From Lytechinus variegatus (lineage: Eukaryota > Echinodermata > Echinoidea > Temnopleuroida > Toxopneustidae): 64,000 nt of DNA. The stretch covers positions 868,001-932,000 of the forward strand of contig NC_054744.1 in assembly GCF_018143015.1 (NCBI RefSeq), written 5' to 3'. The position numbers and the translations under genes are program-made. Below, piece after piece: positions 19,501-27,539 of this stretch. Every line of letters starts with the position of its first letter. Position 1 is the stretch's first letter. The notes under the pieces are model-generated. The model searched no databases. It was given only the letters and a program-made list of their open reading frames with translations, and was not told the origin of the DNA.

Positions 19501-21494
19501 AAGCCAAACATTAGAATTGTATTGGTAGTGGAAATGAACAATAGGCTTAGCTATGTTATTGACACTGTTGATTTCAATGAGGTCATTCAAGAGTGTTCTG
19601 GATTTTGACTGCTCCTGAAAGGAGAAAGTTTTTTAGAAAATGCTAGAACCTTCCTTAATAGTGAATTCTAGAAGGATAGCTGTAATGAGTATATAAAGCT
19701 GGCAGATTCTTCAAGATCATCATCACATCATATGAGAGCAGGAGATCACATCACATCATATTAGATCACTTGATCACCACATCATATGAGATCACTTCAC
19801 CAGATCAGATCAAAGCAGTTTATTTCCACCTGGAATATCTATATTGTGTGGAATTATTTGCCCACCATCAATGAACTGTTTGCAGTTATTTTGAGAGAGA
19901 AATTATCAGTTCTCATCGAGATCATCAACATCATCAACCTGTTCAATGAACACGCTTCAACCCATGGATTGCTGAAATTGACTGTTAATCATCATCAACA
20001 TCGTCTTCACGGCCATTTCAACTTGTTACAGTGACTCTTATTATTCATCGTACTTCAACATCAGTTTCATCATCGCCATCATTGTGAATTTTCGCCAGCC
20101 AACTGGGATCTTATCATTTGGACCATAAAATTGGAATTACACCAGAACTGATTTCAAGAGACGTAAGACTATTTATGCTTTATTAGTTTAAGTACTTATT
20201 TATTCCCTGTAATAAAAAAAGGGAATCAAGTTTAAACTTTATATCTCCCTGCCACCCCTCCATGCCAACATAAGTAGCGCATCTAATTTTGTCTTAAGGA
20301 GAGCAGCAATAGACATTTCTACTTTGAATCAAAGTTTGATCGATGAACAAGCTTCGTCCTACAAGATCGTTGGAATGTTACAAATATTCCTTCTTTCCTG
20401 CCACTGCCAGGTTATGGAATTCCCTACCTCAGGACGTCGTAGACAGCACCTCAGCAAATTCAAGAGTGAGGTGCAACATGTCAGACTATGTTAGTCTGCA
20501 TTTGTATGTAAATATGTAAATATCATACATATGTTTGCTCTTTTTACCACAACTTCAACGCTGGATTCTCAGCAATCAGCATTCAAATCCACAATACAGT
20601 AACTTAGGCCTATATAGGAAGAAGAGTAAACTAAACAGTAGAGGCGCACGGCCAATATTGGAGACTGTCTCTAATGTGGGAGATTATCTCCAATATCAGA
20701 GACTTTTGTAAAGAATTTGGGTATCCAATTTCAGAGACAGTCTCCAGTTTTGGAGTCCAATTTCCTTTGTTTACATTTGCTGCAAAAGGATTACCTTGGC
20801 GGCAAATAAAAATGTGATAAGCAGATTCCTCATGAAAAATTACCACTTTTCACCGTCTACTTTCGTTTTGATAAGGATTTTTGTTGTCAATCACACACAA
20901 AACAAATGGGCTTCTGACCTCAGTGAATCAAAATTTTAGGTGTAAAAAATCATGCTTTTGTTGGTGTTGTTTCTTTTGTCCTTTTGCAAAGCAAGTCTCC
21001 AATGACAAAATGTGGGAGATTGTCTCCCCTATTCATTGGAGAGAGTCTCCCATATATTGGCCGTGCGCCTCTACTGCTAAACTATGACTATGTCTATGTA
21101 TTAAACTAGTCAGCCTTACATATTAGTAGTACTAATATGTAAGGCTGACTAGTTTAATACATAGACAGTCATAGTTTAGCAGTAGTATTTTTAATAGTAT
21201 TAGTACCGTACTAGTAGTAGACTCTACACTACTAACTAGGCAGCCTTCCAATTAATAATAATTCTATGTTCTGTTAGTTTTAGTGCTTAAAAGTGAGGAA
21301 GGCCGCCTGGTTAACTCTTTTCTAGACTAAGTTAAGTTGGAGTCAAATGAGCTGGGCTTATTAAACGTGTCAAGACTTAGTCTTATTTTTATTAGCCTAG
21401 GTAGACAGAAAAGACTTAGATATAGATCTACCTGAATGGCTGCAGGAACTGTTACCCCTTCACCACATTCACAGTTTCTCGATGTAGACGTCAT
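7096..21494 (-). CDS. MULE/FAR1-like transposase-derived protein with SWIM zinc finger, 8 coding exons, 786 aa
   Basis: Coding exons in order are 21432-21494, 17185-17394, 15661-15806, 13653-14318, 12944-13256, 12196-12412, 9239-9484 and 7096-7595. They total 2361 nt, and every junction keeps one frame. Residues 96-120 hold a Cys/His segment (RCHHN...NTNCP) like the FAR1/WRKY-GCM DNA-binding fold. Residues about 140-400 form a MULE DDE core: FIDAS (D214), IMTDD (D283/D284), a LLCVFHVLQATWRWLW block, and TNNFCEA (E398). Residues 493-506 are a SWIM finger, CSC-x8-CKH. The tail is basic, with VQPTSTARR, HAGRPPK (AT-hook-like) and RRRR. From family knowledge, such proteins are mobile MULE transposases or domesticated DNA-binding regulators, nuclear in either case. 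All catalytic and zinc residues are kept and I see no frame break. Large repeat-filled introns and a CpG-rich promoter argue for a settled host gene, but a recently active copy is possible. The N-terminal part may also match what is annotated in invertebrates as CARF-like; I am unsure of that. Confidence 0.82.
7601..8160. other. Last intron of gene 1, 3' part, no feature
   Basis: AT-rich, with a short A-run near 7907. Nothing else recognised. Confidence 0.4.
8400..8867. repeat. Repeat family E (tandem TGACC-containing units)
   Basis: Units repeat with ACTCAAAACAAAGTATCATA..., ATATACTCTCATA..AAGTTTG, and AAAACCACCTCACGGTTCTTGAGATAT, each preceded by TGACC words. It ends with GGACGGACAACC and a family A-like AATGCCTCTGGCC. 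The 8616 open frame is a by-product. Confidence 0.65.
8868..9116 (+). repeat. Repeat family A, 3' part
   Basis: Carries the last array unit, AACCTTGGTCAAGATTTAAATG, GACGCCGCCATCGGATAAG and the end GCAGGCGAGACAAAAA. Confidence 0.8.
9146..9230 (+). CDS. Gene 3, exon 2 (unrecognised protein)
   Basis: The acceptor GGGATTTTTAG| and donor AAAAAG|GTAAGG frame 85 nt encoding EQYLVEHAKRSGKHATKAS then KTMMELSEK, entering in phase 1 and leaving in phase 2. It is basic and probably helical. It starts 30 bases after a repeat family A copy and ends 8 bases from antisense exon 7 of gene 1. I found no convincing third exon, so the gene may continue in a small exon I missed, or this may be a relic. Confidence 0.4.
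9239..9484 (-). CDS. Gene 1, exon 7 (probable; weak donor)
   Basis: The acceptor ATGAAAAG|GA joins exon 6 in phase 1 and reads on as KIATG then NCSVPSGFFDGLMTQPSVSG, a natural continuation for this family. The exon is 246 nt, so including or skipping it keeps the frame. It is acidic and Ala/Ser rich (SFPAEPVIDEMESIP, VASLRAQAAAQNHF). The end at AATG|GTCC is not a consensus donor, so the 3' border is uncertain or the exon may be alternative. Confidence 0.58.
9569..9750 (+). repeat. Repeat family C, 5' part
   Basis: Begins GTCTCGCCCAC and continues CAGAAATAACGTGATTTG, TTTAATGTTGACCTGAAAATG and TGACCTTTGACC (9719-9730). The same text is at 53764. Confidence 0.75.
9751..10440. other. Intron of gene 1, no gene seen
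   Basis: Contains a GATGGATGCATGACAGATGGACAG remnant of a repeat end near 10006. Otherwise AT-rich without signal. Confidence 0.4.
10450..11155. mobile_element. Diverged copy of MITE family M4
   Basis: Shares TGCACTGGGCTATTTTG, TTTATGCAAAT..., TGTCGGAATAAATT and the AATTTGGTGTCAAAATATGCGCAAGACTT-like end with the copies at 37899 and 42300. A poly-G follows at 11137. Confidence 0.55.
11209..11800. mobile_element. MITE family M1 (TTAAAGGGGAATCCA ends)
   Basis: Left end TTTAAAGGGGAATCCAGCC and right end GGGTTGGATTCCCCTTTAA are inverse. TTAA at the borders suggests a TTAA target. No transposase frame. Confidence 0.75.
11801..12195. other. Intron of gene 1, no feature
   Basis: AT-rich intron sequence between the M1 MITE and exon 6. 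Confidence 0.4.
12196..12412 (-). CDS. Gene 1, exon 6 (SWIM zinc finger)
   Basis: The acceptor is TTGGTTATAG| (phase 0) and the donor ACAG|GTAAAT (phase 1). A nearer CTCAG would bring an early stop, so the outer acceptor is chosen. The exon encodes GYDVDMELGHCSCHAGKTGAPCKH in outline: Cys493, Cys495, Cys504 and His506 form CxC-x8-CxH. It continues with the family-typical run AAVVKHFNVSS...LLLYKIATG. Confidence 0.88.
12413..12943. other. Intron of gene 1, no feature
   Basis: AT-rich. The open frame of exon 5 runs on into 12851 but is past the chosen donor. Confidence 0.4.
12944..13256 (-). CDS. Gene 1, exon 5 (third catalytic residue)
   Basis: The acceptor is CTTTAACAG| and the donor CAG|GTAATG, entering in phase 2 and leaving in phase 0. 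It encodes KFKEHLTGYYGRKEKW, then RGNNTNNFCEAAMRVLKDK, where the Glu (E398) sits in the TNNxxE position of the MULE/FAR1 family. A helical region DYMSTFLDEYYQQRL follows. An open frame continues past the donor, but the CAG|GTAATG site and the phase of exon 6 favour this end. Confidence 0.87.
13257..13652. other. Intron of gene 1, no feature
   Basis: AT-rich intron without recognisable repeat. Confidence 0.4.
13653..14318 (-). CDS. Gene 1, exon 4 (MULE DDE core)
   Basis: This is the longest coding exon: 666 nt, acceptor TTCTTTCCAG|, donor GA|GTGAGT, phases 2 to 2. It encodes LVFIDASSNMD with the first catalytic Asp, GLPLGVLITSSEAEG, ALIMTDDSAAEQNAI with the second catalytic Asp, and the FPASQTLLCVFHVLQATWRW block typical of MULE transposases. 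The frame is uninterrupted over 221 full codons, and the antisense open frames over it are shadows. Confidence 0.92.
14319..15660. other. Intron of gene 1 with (ATT)n microsatellite
   Basis: An ATT/ATC-rich microsatellite lies at about 14438-14505, and repeated TTTTAGGACTT words at 15115-15175. Nothing else seen. Confidence 0.5.
15661..15806 (-). CDS. Gene 1, exon 3 (Cys/His DNA-binding segment)
   Basis: The acceptor TCATCTAG| opens in phase 0 and the donor CAG|GTACTT closes in phase 2. The codons give KAYRCHHNTRP and later KNTNCPADMVVSIKK, i.e. Cys96, His97/98 and Cys120 of the protein. The last codon is split (AG|A, Arg) and is completed exactly by the first base of exon 4. Confidence 0.85.
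15994..16475. mobile_element. MITE family M2 (TTAAAGGGGAAGTTCACCCTG ends)
   Basis: Left TTAAAGGGGAAGTTCACCCTG and right CAGGGTGAACTTCCCCTTTAA are perfect inverse ends. The inner stems extend far (AAAAATAGCAGAAAAAATA / TATTTTTTCTGCTATTTTT). TTAA borders. Confidence 0.85.
16476..17184. other. Intron of gene 1 with small direct repeats
   Basis: CAGATTGTTTATTGATACAG occurs twice (about 16823 and 16875). Otherwise AT-rich with no signal. Confidence 0.45.
17185..17394 (-). CDS. Gene 1, exon 2
   Basis: The acceptor is CCCTCACCAG| and the donor AAG|GTATGA, both in phase 0, giving 70 codons. The encoded part runs from SILPEGYTYHACHVDNF to GMKIVFK and contains KWLDSFQEASSTTWRVKRTFP. That pattern (a hydrophobic and aromatic run just before a Cys/His segment) is usual upstream of FAR1-like DNA-binding domains. 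Confidence 0.85.
17395..17985. other. First intron of gene 1, no feature
   Basis: AT-rich with only shadow frames. Confidence 0.4.
17990..18540 (+). repeat. Repeat family D, tandem units
   Basis: Units repeat TTGTTCAAACTTGG.ACAAAT, then TGGTTGATACCA and AGGGGTCAAAAGGTCA. Related text in the opposite sense lies at 44870 and 53490. Confidence 0.65.
18806..19310. mobile_element. GGGGTCGGACGTAC element
   Basis: GGGGTCGGACRTAC occurs twice forward (18811, 18987) and about three times inverted (19026, 19118, and weaker at 19290). The outer copies form inverted ends. Confidence 0.55.
19332..20270 (+). mobile_element. Possible solo LTR (fossil), less certain
   Basis: The unit begins TGTTATAT and ends GCCAACA. 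It has a TATA box (TATATAAAG, about 19690) and an AATAAA (about 20209). No flanking duplication is visible and no second copy exists in the window, so the borders are tentative. It sits in the first intron of gene 1. Confidence 0.35.
20330..20520 (+). pseudogene. LINE reverse transcriptase C-terminal remnant
   Basis: One frame reads RPTRSLECYKYSFFPATARL then WNSLPQDVVDSTSANSR and stops. This is the typical end of non-LTR reverse transcriptases of the CR1/L2/Rex kind (SFFP..ARLWNSLP..VV). Only the last about 60 codons remain, so it is a 5'-truncated relic. Confidence 0.7.
20636..21076. mobile_element. MITE with CAGTAGAGGCGCACGGCC ends
   Basis: Left CAGTAGAGGCGCACGGCCAA is inverse to right TTGGCCGTGCGCCTCTACTG. 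Inside are repeated GGAGACTGTCTC / GGGAGATTATCTCC words. CTAAA flanks both ends (20631-20635, 21077-21081). Confidence 0.85.
21072..21184. repeat. Near-perfect 54-bp-arm palindrome
   Basis: TACTGCTAAACTATGAC ... CTTACATATTAGT, then loop AGT, then the inverse ACTAATATGTAAG ... GTCATAGTTTAGCAGTA. One 2-base difference. The left arm includes the end and flank of the MITE at 20636-21076. Confidence 0.9.
21432..21494 (-). CDS. Gene 1, exon 1 (start codon)
   Basis: The exon encodes 21 residues beginning MTSTSRNCECGEG and ends at CAG|GTAGAT in phase 0. The ATG at 21494 is the first after an in-frame TAG (21545-21543) and has A at -3. Phase 0 matches the acceptor of exon 2 at 17394. The CxC pair may belong to the N-terminal metal-binding part. 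It borders the CpG-rich promoter region. An untranslated leader exon further upstream cannot be excluded. Confidence 0.75.
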
Positions 21495-21982
21495 TATGGC
21501 TACGAGAAGCTTCAAGTGCAGTGATGATCGTAGGCCTAGATACTAAGATAGATCTACTGATCGAAGACTGAAGAGGTAGACGTTGTCGAACTCGAAGTCT
21601 ATACGCTACGGTAGAGTACAGGCTGCTATGCTGCTGCTGCATGTGTGATTTGCAAAGGTGATTTGTATAGCGCGCGCGCGAGCGAGATCGAGATAGCCGA
21701 GGCATTCGTAGACAGATAACGGCCTCCGCTCAAGTCGCTCTTTGGCATTAAATTGGAGAATCTGACGCGTTAGCGGTACGGTAAAAAAACACGCGCGCGG
21801 CCTGCGCCGGGTGCGCGTTTCCGTTTTACACCCTGGCGAAGGCATTATCCGCAAATATAGCTAAAAAGCGACTAGTGAAGAGTCTACACCCGTCGCTGGT
21901 TAGAGAGAGTCCGACACTTGAGACCTTTCGTTTTCTGAGACGAGCCATGTGGACGTACGAGATTTAGGGATTTTGGGAACAC

Positions 21983-21994
21983 TGCGCACGCGCG
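21983..21994. promoter_or_regulatory. NRF-1 / P3A2-type site
   Basis: TGCGCACGCGCG fits the NRF-1 consensus YGCGCAYGCGCR at all positions. It lies about 490 bases upstream of the gene 1 ATG, within the CpG-rich stretch. The sea urchin P3A2 factor binds this kind of site. Confidence 0.5.
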
Positions 21995-22103
21995 AAGTAT
22001 TCTGTGACGAGCCTTCTCGTTCACTGCCCAAATCTGTGACTCATATTTGAAGGTTTTGACGTTCGCTGTCATAGTGCTCGAACGAGCGCTTGTTCGTGCA
22101 TGA

Positions 22104-22111
22104 TGACGTCA
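22104..22111. promoter_or_regulatory. CRE/ATF palindrome
   Basis: TGACGTCA inside GATGACGTCATC, a full cAMP-response element core about 610 bases upstream of the gene 1 ATG and in the same CpG-rich stretch. Confidence 0.45.
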
Positions 22112-22499
22112 TCCAAGCTTAGCAAAAATGAATGAAGCCTTTAACACTTGAGTTTCGTTGATTTAGCAGGGCTGGTAAACTGCAAATTACTGCTTGTTAC
22201 CAGCTTTTCCATTACATTTAGTGTGTCCGGTTTTCAGACACTACATATCCGATAGGTAATTGATGTTCTTTTTCCAAACAACTGTGTTTTCGCGGCTTTT
22301 TGCGCAAGAGTGCAAGTGTTGCACCCTCAGTCGCCCCAATGCATGGTTCGTAGGGTGATGCTGCCCTAGCTGACTCTCCAGCCGAGCATCGGCCCACTGC
22401 CCGCTCCGCTATCACGCTGGTATATGCTGTGGTCTGGTAAGGTTAAAAGGACATTTTTAAAACTTTATGAAATACACGAAAATAATAGGTACCTGATAA

Positions 22500-22895
22500 A
22501 TTTGCGAGCGCGCAGCGCGAGCAGAAAATGTTGATATTCAGACCATAAAACCGACATTTTTACAGAAATCAATTTGTATATCACACAAAATAATGAAAGT
22601 TGGATTTCAATCCGTGGTGAAATATGTTTTGTATATTGACTTTCAAACTTGATATTGAACAAGAAATGAAAATCACCTGAAAGGCGATGCGAGCGCGAAA
22701 TATTATGAAGCGACATGAACGATTTTTTTTATTTTCCAAGTCTTCCCCCCATCTTATTCTATTCACTCGTCTTCCTCCTCTTCTTGTTTTCTTCTCTTTT
22801 CCCTCCCTTTTTTCTTTCTCTCTATTTTTTCCCTTTTTACGCCAATAGGGGGGGGGGCGGGCCCCTTGGCCCACCGCCCTGGATCCGCCTATAGA
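22500..22895. other. Pyrimidine-rich tract and hAT-like end fragment
   Basis: CT-rich sequence at about 22740-22835, poly-G at 22849, then CCCTGGATCCGCCTATA, like the end of the hAT-type MITE at 23071. No gene. Confidence 0.5.
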
Positions 22896-23070
22896 CTAAT
22901 CATCAGCCGAAAAGGAGACTTTCTCTAACCGTTGACCAACATAAAAACATTGGCCCTAGTATTCGAGTTACATAAATAATTGAGGAAAGCATTCGGGCTT
23001 TCTGTGCATATTATTTGCAGTGTTTCCCAAAACATTATAATAGATATTTAAAAACAAACTAACCGAAAAG

Positions 23071-23307
23071 CAGGGGCGGATCCAGGATTTTCCAAGGGGG
23101 GGACAATTTTTTCGGAGAAAATTTTTTACTAAAAATGTGACAAGCGAAAAAAAATGTTTTCAACCACAAATAAAGGATATTTCGTACCTGAAAAAATTGA
23201 CAAGCAAAAAAAAAGGCCTTCACCTCTGCTTTAATGACATTCTTACATTGAAAAAAATAATTTTGCTTCTCAAAGGGGGGGGGTACGTGCCCTTGGATCC
23301 GCGCCTG
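23071..23307. mobile_element. hAT-type MITE
   Basis: Ends CAGGGGCGGATCCAGG and CCTTGGATCCGCGCCTG are inverse. The flanks CCGAAAAG and TCGAAAAG are an 8-bp duplication with one change, the size expected for hAT. The inside has repeated TGACAAGCRAAAAAAA words. Confidence 0.85.
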
Positions 23308-24550
23308 TCGAAAAGGCATGCAAATACATATTATATTTTTTCGCCATTTCGGCATCACCAATTTTTCCAAAGGGTAGATAGCTCTGGGGAACTTTTTTTA
23401 TTTATTTATTTCCACATTCCAATAAAATCATATACAAGTGAAATCATTTTTTTTCTTGGCATGACATAAGTAAATGATATAATTGATAACATATACATAT
23501 ATACATGATATAATTAATAACATATACATATATACAATCTAATAATCTAATTAAAATATATTTATACCTGATATTTTTATTTGTTACAAAAAATAGCAGA
23601 AAAAATCATATATATATATACATATATCAACATAGTACATTTTAAAATATGGGAGACCTTCATCTTAAGCTTAGAGCTAGAAATTGATGAAGGCCTCAAA
23701 AGGAAAGGGGAAGGAAAATCAGACAAACAGTGCAATAAGAGAGACTTTGATTTAAAGCTACGCCTACCATTGTTCTCTTCATCCACTTCTTTCAAAAAAT
23801 TTGATTAAAAAGAGTTGCCCAAGCTGTTGTACATGTATAACTTCACACATTTATATATTGAGATCAGTATATGGAGAGGGCCGATAGCAAGGCCAATACC
23901 CGTCTTCATCAAGCTTTCGGACACATGCCCTTCATCAGGATCTAAACCAATATATAAAATACAAAATATAGGCCTACTAATAACAATGGTAAATACAATG
24001 CAATGTAATATATGACGGATATAAGTAATACTGATCTCAAATATAATTATGAAGGAGACCCGTTTATATTTTATATATATTTATATATATATGTATATAT
24101 ATGTATGTATACATATAGTGAAAGGATTTATCTTGGCCTGTAAAACAGCACTTCATCACACATACCAAACAAATTGTAAACACCAAAAGTGCGCTACCAT
24201 TGACTTATTGAAATAGACGAGTTCGGGATTTCTTTGAACCACTTGCATAACTTGGATAACAGAAAAATAAAACGTTCTGTAATAAAAGTAATTTTTCATA
24301 TTTCAATATCGTAATGGATCCGAGTAGATAATGTTATAATACGTATACAGTTTAATGTAAATGATGTGAAAATAGCAACTAGTGATCTTTTTTTTCAGAG
24401 TAATACCTAATTGAAGCTAGTCCAAGTGGATATCAGGTTCCTCAACTATATAGTTTCTATGGTATCGGGTGCCGAGTGAATTTTTACATGTGTAGCGAAT
24501 TAAGGATTTAAATTTAATCGGTGTTTCTTAAGTACCATTCTATCGACCTG
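23308..24550. other. AT-rich, small tandem repeats, no gene
   Basis: ATAACATATACATATATACA is repeated at 23485-23540, TATATA runs lie at 23606-23630 and 24070-24100. CTTCATCAAGCTTTCGGACA / CCTTCATCAGGATC near 23905-23942 resembles a decayed retroelement end, which I cannot confirm. Confidence 0.4.
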
Positions 24551-24552
24551 TT

Positions 24553-24950
24553 TTAAAGGGGAAATTCACCCCGACAAATGGTTTACTGTAAATATAACAG
24601 AAAATATATTGGTGAAGGTTTGCGGAAAGCCCATCAAAGATTAAGAAGGATATTAGAAGTTTGAGTTTTTGATCTGTGACGTCATAGTAGTAACTGCCCC
24701 GTATTTTATTCACCAAAATGTCTACTTTTCAATTTGTGTAATCAGTGGTTCATGATTGCTAAAAAAAAACTTTCAGGAGCGGGTGTGAAATTATTTGTAT
24801 ATTAATGTACTTATGTGACAATTAAAACCATTTTCACTTTTTTTTTCAGAAAATGACATTTCATTGATATTTTATATAACACCATATATGGGGAAAACTG
24901 CACGCAGATGATATCCCCAACATGTAAAATTTTAGTAGCTTTTTAAATCT
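24553..24950 (+). mobile_element. MITE family M2, partial
   Basis: TTTAAAGGGGAAATTCACCCCGAC and TTGGTGAAGGTTTG match family M2. The right end is not recognisable and is followed by the 69-bp duplication. Confidence 0.65.
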
Positions 24951-25036
24951 TTGATGGATTCCGTAAACTGCACGCAGATGATATCCCCAACATGTAAAAT
25001 TTTAGTAGCTTTTTAAATCTTTGATGGATTCCGTAA
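24896..25036. repeat. 69-bp tandem duplication
   Basis: AAACTGCACGCAGATGATAT starts at 24896 and 24965; the two 69-base units are identical by eye. Confidence 0.9.
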
Positions 25037-25320
25037 AACCCTCACCAACTGAATATCATTTTGATAAACTTTATGTCATTGTGATTTCCCCTGTAATGAA
25101 TTAAGTAAAATATTTGGGATCCAAAGTGTTCTTCAAATTTGAATATAAGAAGAGCGATCCCGAGAGCGATTTGACATGAGGTCGTGCATGTAAGTCCAGG
25201 AAGAAAAAGAGAAATACTAACATAACTGTTGTCGTTTTTACCTCTGTCGTTTTTCAACGAGCCACAGATTCAATCCCCATGACCATGATGATGAAAACCA
25301 ATAATATTGTTCAATTCATA

Positions 25321-27465
25321 TACACAACAAAAAGTAAGTCCCCCTTAAACAAACATGAATAATTTCCGAATCAATGCGAGTTTTTAATATATTTTTACAT
25401 GAGCGTGTAGGTAATTTTATAAGCTACCCTCTGAGTAAATGTTATGGACGTATTTTACGTCTTGCTTCAGTGAGCACCGTCAGAAGGCAAAAATGTCACT
25501 TTTCAAAAGTCACAAGCCAAATATCATGACTTTGATTCCATTTTATTGGAACTAATTCCACATTCTCATCATGAACAATAGTCAGAAGGCTTGTAAAAGG
25601 TACTTTCTAAAAGACGATACAACTATTTAAACTAAATTTCACGGTTTAATAAACACAAGTCCAAATTTGCTATAATTGGATTTTTACACATTTCGAACAA
25701 TAACAATGATAGAATATGATGACAGTTATTTTTGGGAAGAGTATCTCCAAACAATATTCATCGTTTCACGGTTCAATGAACATTTATTGAAAACTAAAAA
25801 TACAATTTTCAAATATCATAGGCAAGTATTGTTTCATTTTTGTAACTGAAAATAGTTTCTCAACTTTTTCGTTATGTTCATGACGTTAACATGTTTCAAT
25901 GATTCAACGGCATTTAAATAAACATTTACGCATGAATGAACATGTAAAATGTGATTAGCTCTTTTTTAGGTTATTGGAAAAAATGCAATTTGTAACTATG
26001 GATATCTGTCACAAACCCCCCTGCATAGTTCATTTGATTTGATTTTTATGAAAATCCCAATGTTTAATGCATCAGTGAGCACACAATATTCGAAAATTAT
26101 GCAAATGAGAAGAAAGTTCAAGTCCTTGGCCCCATCATTCTGTGCCGTATCGAATGGTTATTTTGGTGTGGGCGCCTTTTTGATAGTGTTACTCTGAAGC
26201 CATGTGCGAAGTTTCATGAAATAACTGTTGGCAGAAGTAACAAAAACCGTCCATGAAACAAACCCTCATTTCATATTTGTTAAAATTTTGACTTCGTCTC
26301 TCATAGACTTGTGTACATTATGGATGCATATGTTTAATGATAAATAATCCCTTATTCAATTTGGTGGAACTTTTTTTTTCAAGGCTGTCTTTAGCATTGT
26401 CACTTGGCAGTAATGTTCATCAACCTATGGGCAGACTTCTGTGCAAAAATGAAATCGATATGTTTATTTATGGATGAGTGTGCACGCATCATAGTGGGAA
26501 AATTGGTATTTTCAATGTCACAGACTCATTTTAAAGGGTAATAAAGTGAATATTGGCGGCAAATTCGGTTTCAAATGTGACTGTAATTGCTGTTGTTTTT
26601 ATCATCCATCATTTCTATCGCCACACACTTTCCGAACTTTAAACATTTTCATGGTTGAGCGCGCACATTCGAAAACTTAGGAATGAATACTTTTTATACT
26701 GCATAAATGTATAAATTTCCAATTTCTCATGATCAGTTTAAATTATATGGACAAATCAGTGGTGGATCCAGAATTTTAAAATGGGGGAGGGGCCTAAAGG
26801 AGCCACCAACATTTTCGAATTTTAACATGATCTAACAAGTTGTAGAGGATACTACCTAGGACCCCATTGGAAATAAGCCTTTCGGCTTTCATGGGCTATC
26901 CTGTCAAGGTATTCTTCAATTTCATTGTAATCTCCTGTGATATTCTTGACGAATAAAATCAATCAATCAATCAATTAAACCCCTACGATGATGTCACAAT
27001 ACAGGAGCCGCGGAACGGGGGGGGGGGGCTGACCATGCAAAAAAATCACAATCGTATGGTCATTTTTACATTTTTGTGCATACTTTTGGAGGCTGTAACC
27101 CCCACCCCCGCTTCCACGGCCCCTGCTATACATTGTGCTCACTCAACCATGAACATACAATATCAAAATTGTGTGTAAAAGTGGCTAAATGGTGGATAGT
27201 AAAACAGCATTAACACCATAAAATTCACCCATCAACAACTTTTGCCCAACTTTGTATTTGCAAATCTGAAAAACGACTCTGTGACTTTCAAAAATTGTCA
27301 TTTTTAATTCAATCTTTAATTACTCATGCATGACTCAACCAATCAATCATTTTTCATTTTTCTCCAGGAGTTGCTTAATGAGTGTAGAAAACCACCTATG
27401 AATATAATTCCGTTCAAAAGTTACAGCAATTTGAATTAGGGGGGACTTACTTTTTTTGTTGTGTA
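25321..27465. mobile_element. Mariner-like non-autonomous element, 2.1 kb
   Basis: Ends TACACAACAAAAAGTAAGTC and GACTTACTTTTTTTGTTGTG TA are inverse and flanked by TA. There is no open frame of transposase size. The inside recurrently carries TGAGC(A/G)C(G/A)C words near ATTTTCATG, and two inserts of other repeats (about 26755-26870 and 27000-27125). Confidence 0.75.
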
Positions 27466-27539
27466 TATTTTACTTGAAATTATTCTATATTTTTCTTTTA
27501 ATTATATTTTACTTTGAAATAATTTACTACGTTGGTTAC

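Larger units (their letters stand above)
21440..22420 (-). promoter_or_regulatory. CpG-rich promoter region of gene 1
   Basis: This kilobase stands out from the AT-rich surroundings. It has dense CG steps, e.g. GCGCGCGCGAGCG near 21670 and CGCGCGCGGCC near 21790. It lies directly upstream of the gene 1 ATG and contains an NRF-1-type and a CRE-type site. I infer the transcription start lies between about 21500 and 22000. No TATA box is obvious. Confidence 0.6.

Noticed and set aside
19332-20270. Reading 19.3-20.3 kb as a certain LTR
   Set aside because: TATA, AATAAA and TG..CA ends fit, but no flanking duplication was found, so it is listed only at low confidence.
22218-22415. Minus-strand 65-residue frame in the CpG-rich region as a possible gene or tRNA-like sequence
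   Set aside because: No splice support and no tRNA boxes with proper spacing; CG-rich DNA favours chance open frames.
23900-23945. Penelope-like or other retroelement end (CTTTCGGACACATGCCCTTCATCAGG)
   Set aside because: A familiar-looking phrase but with no frame or structure around it to support a call.
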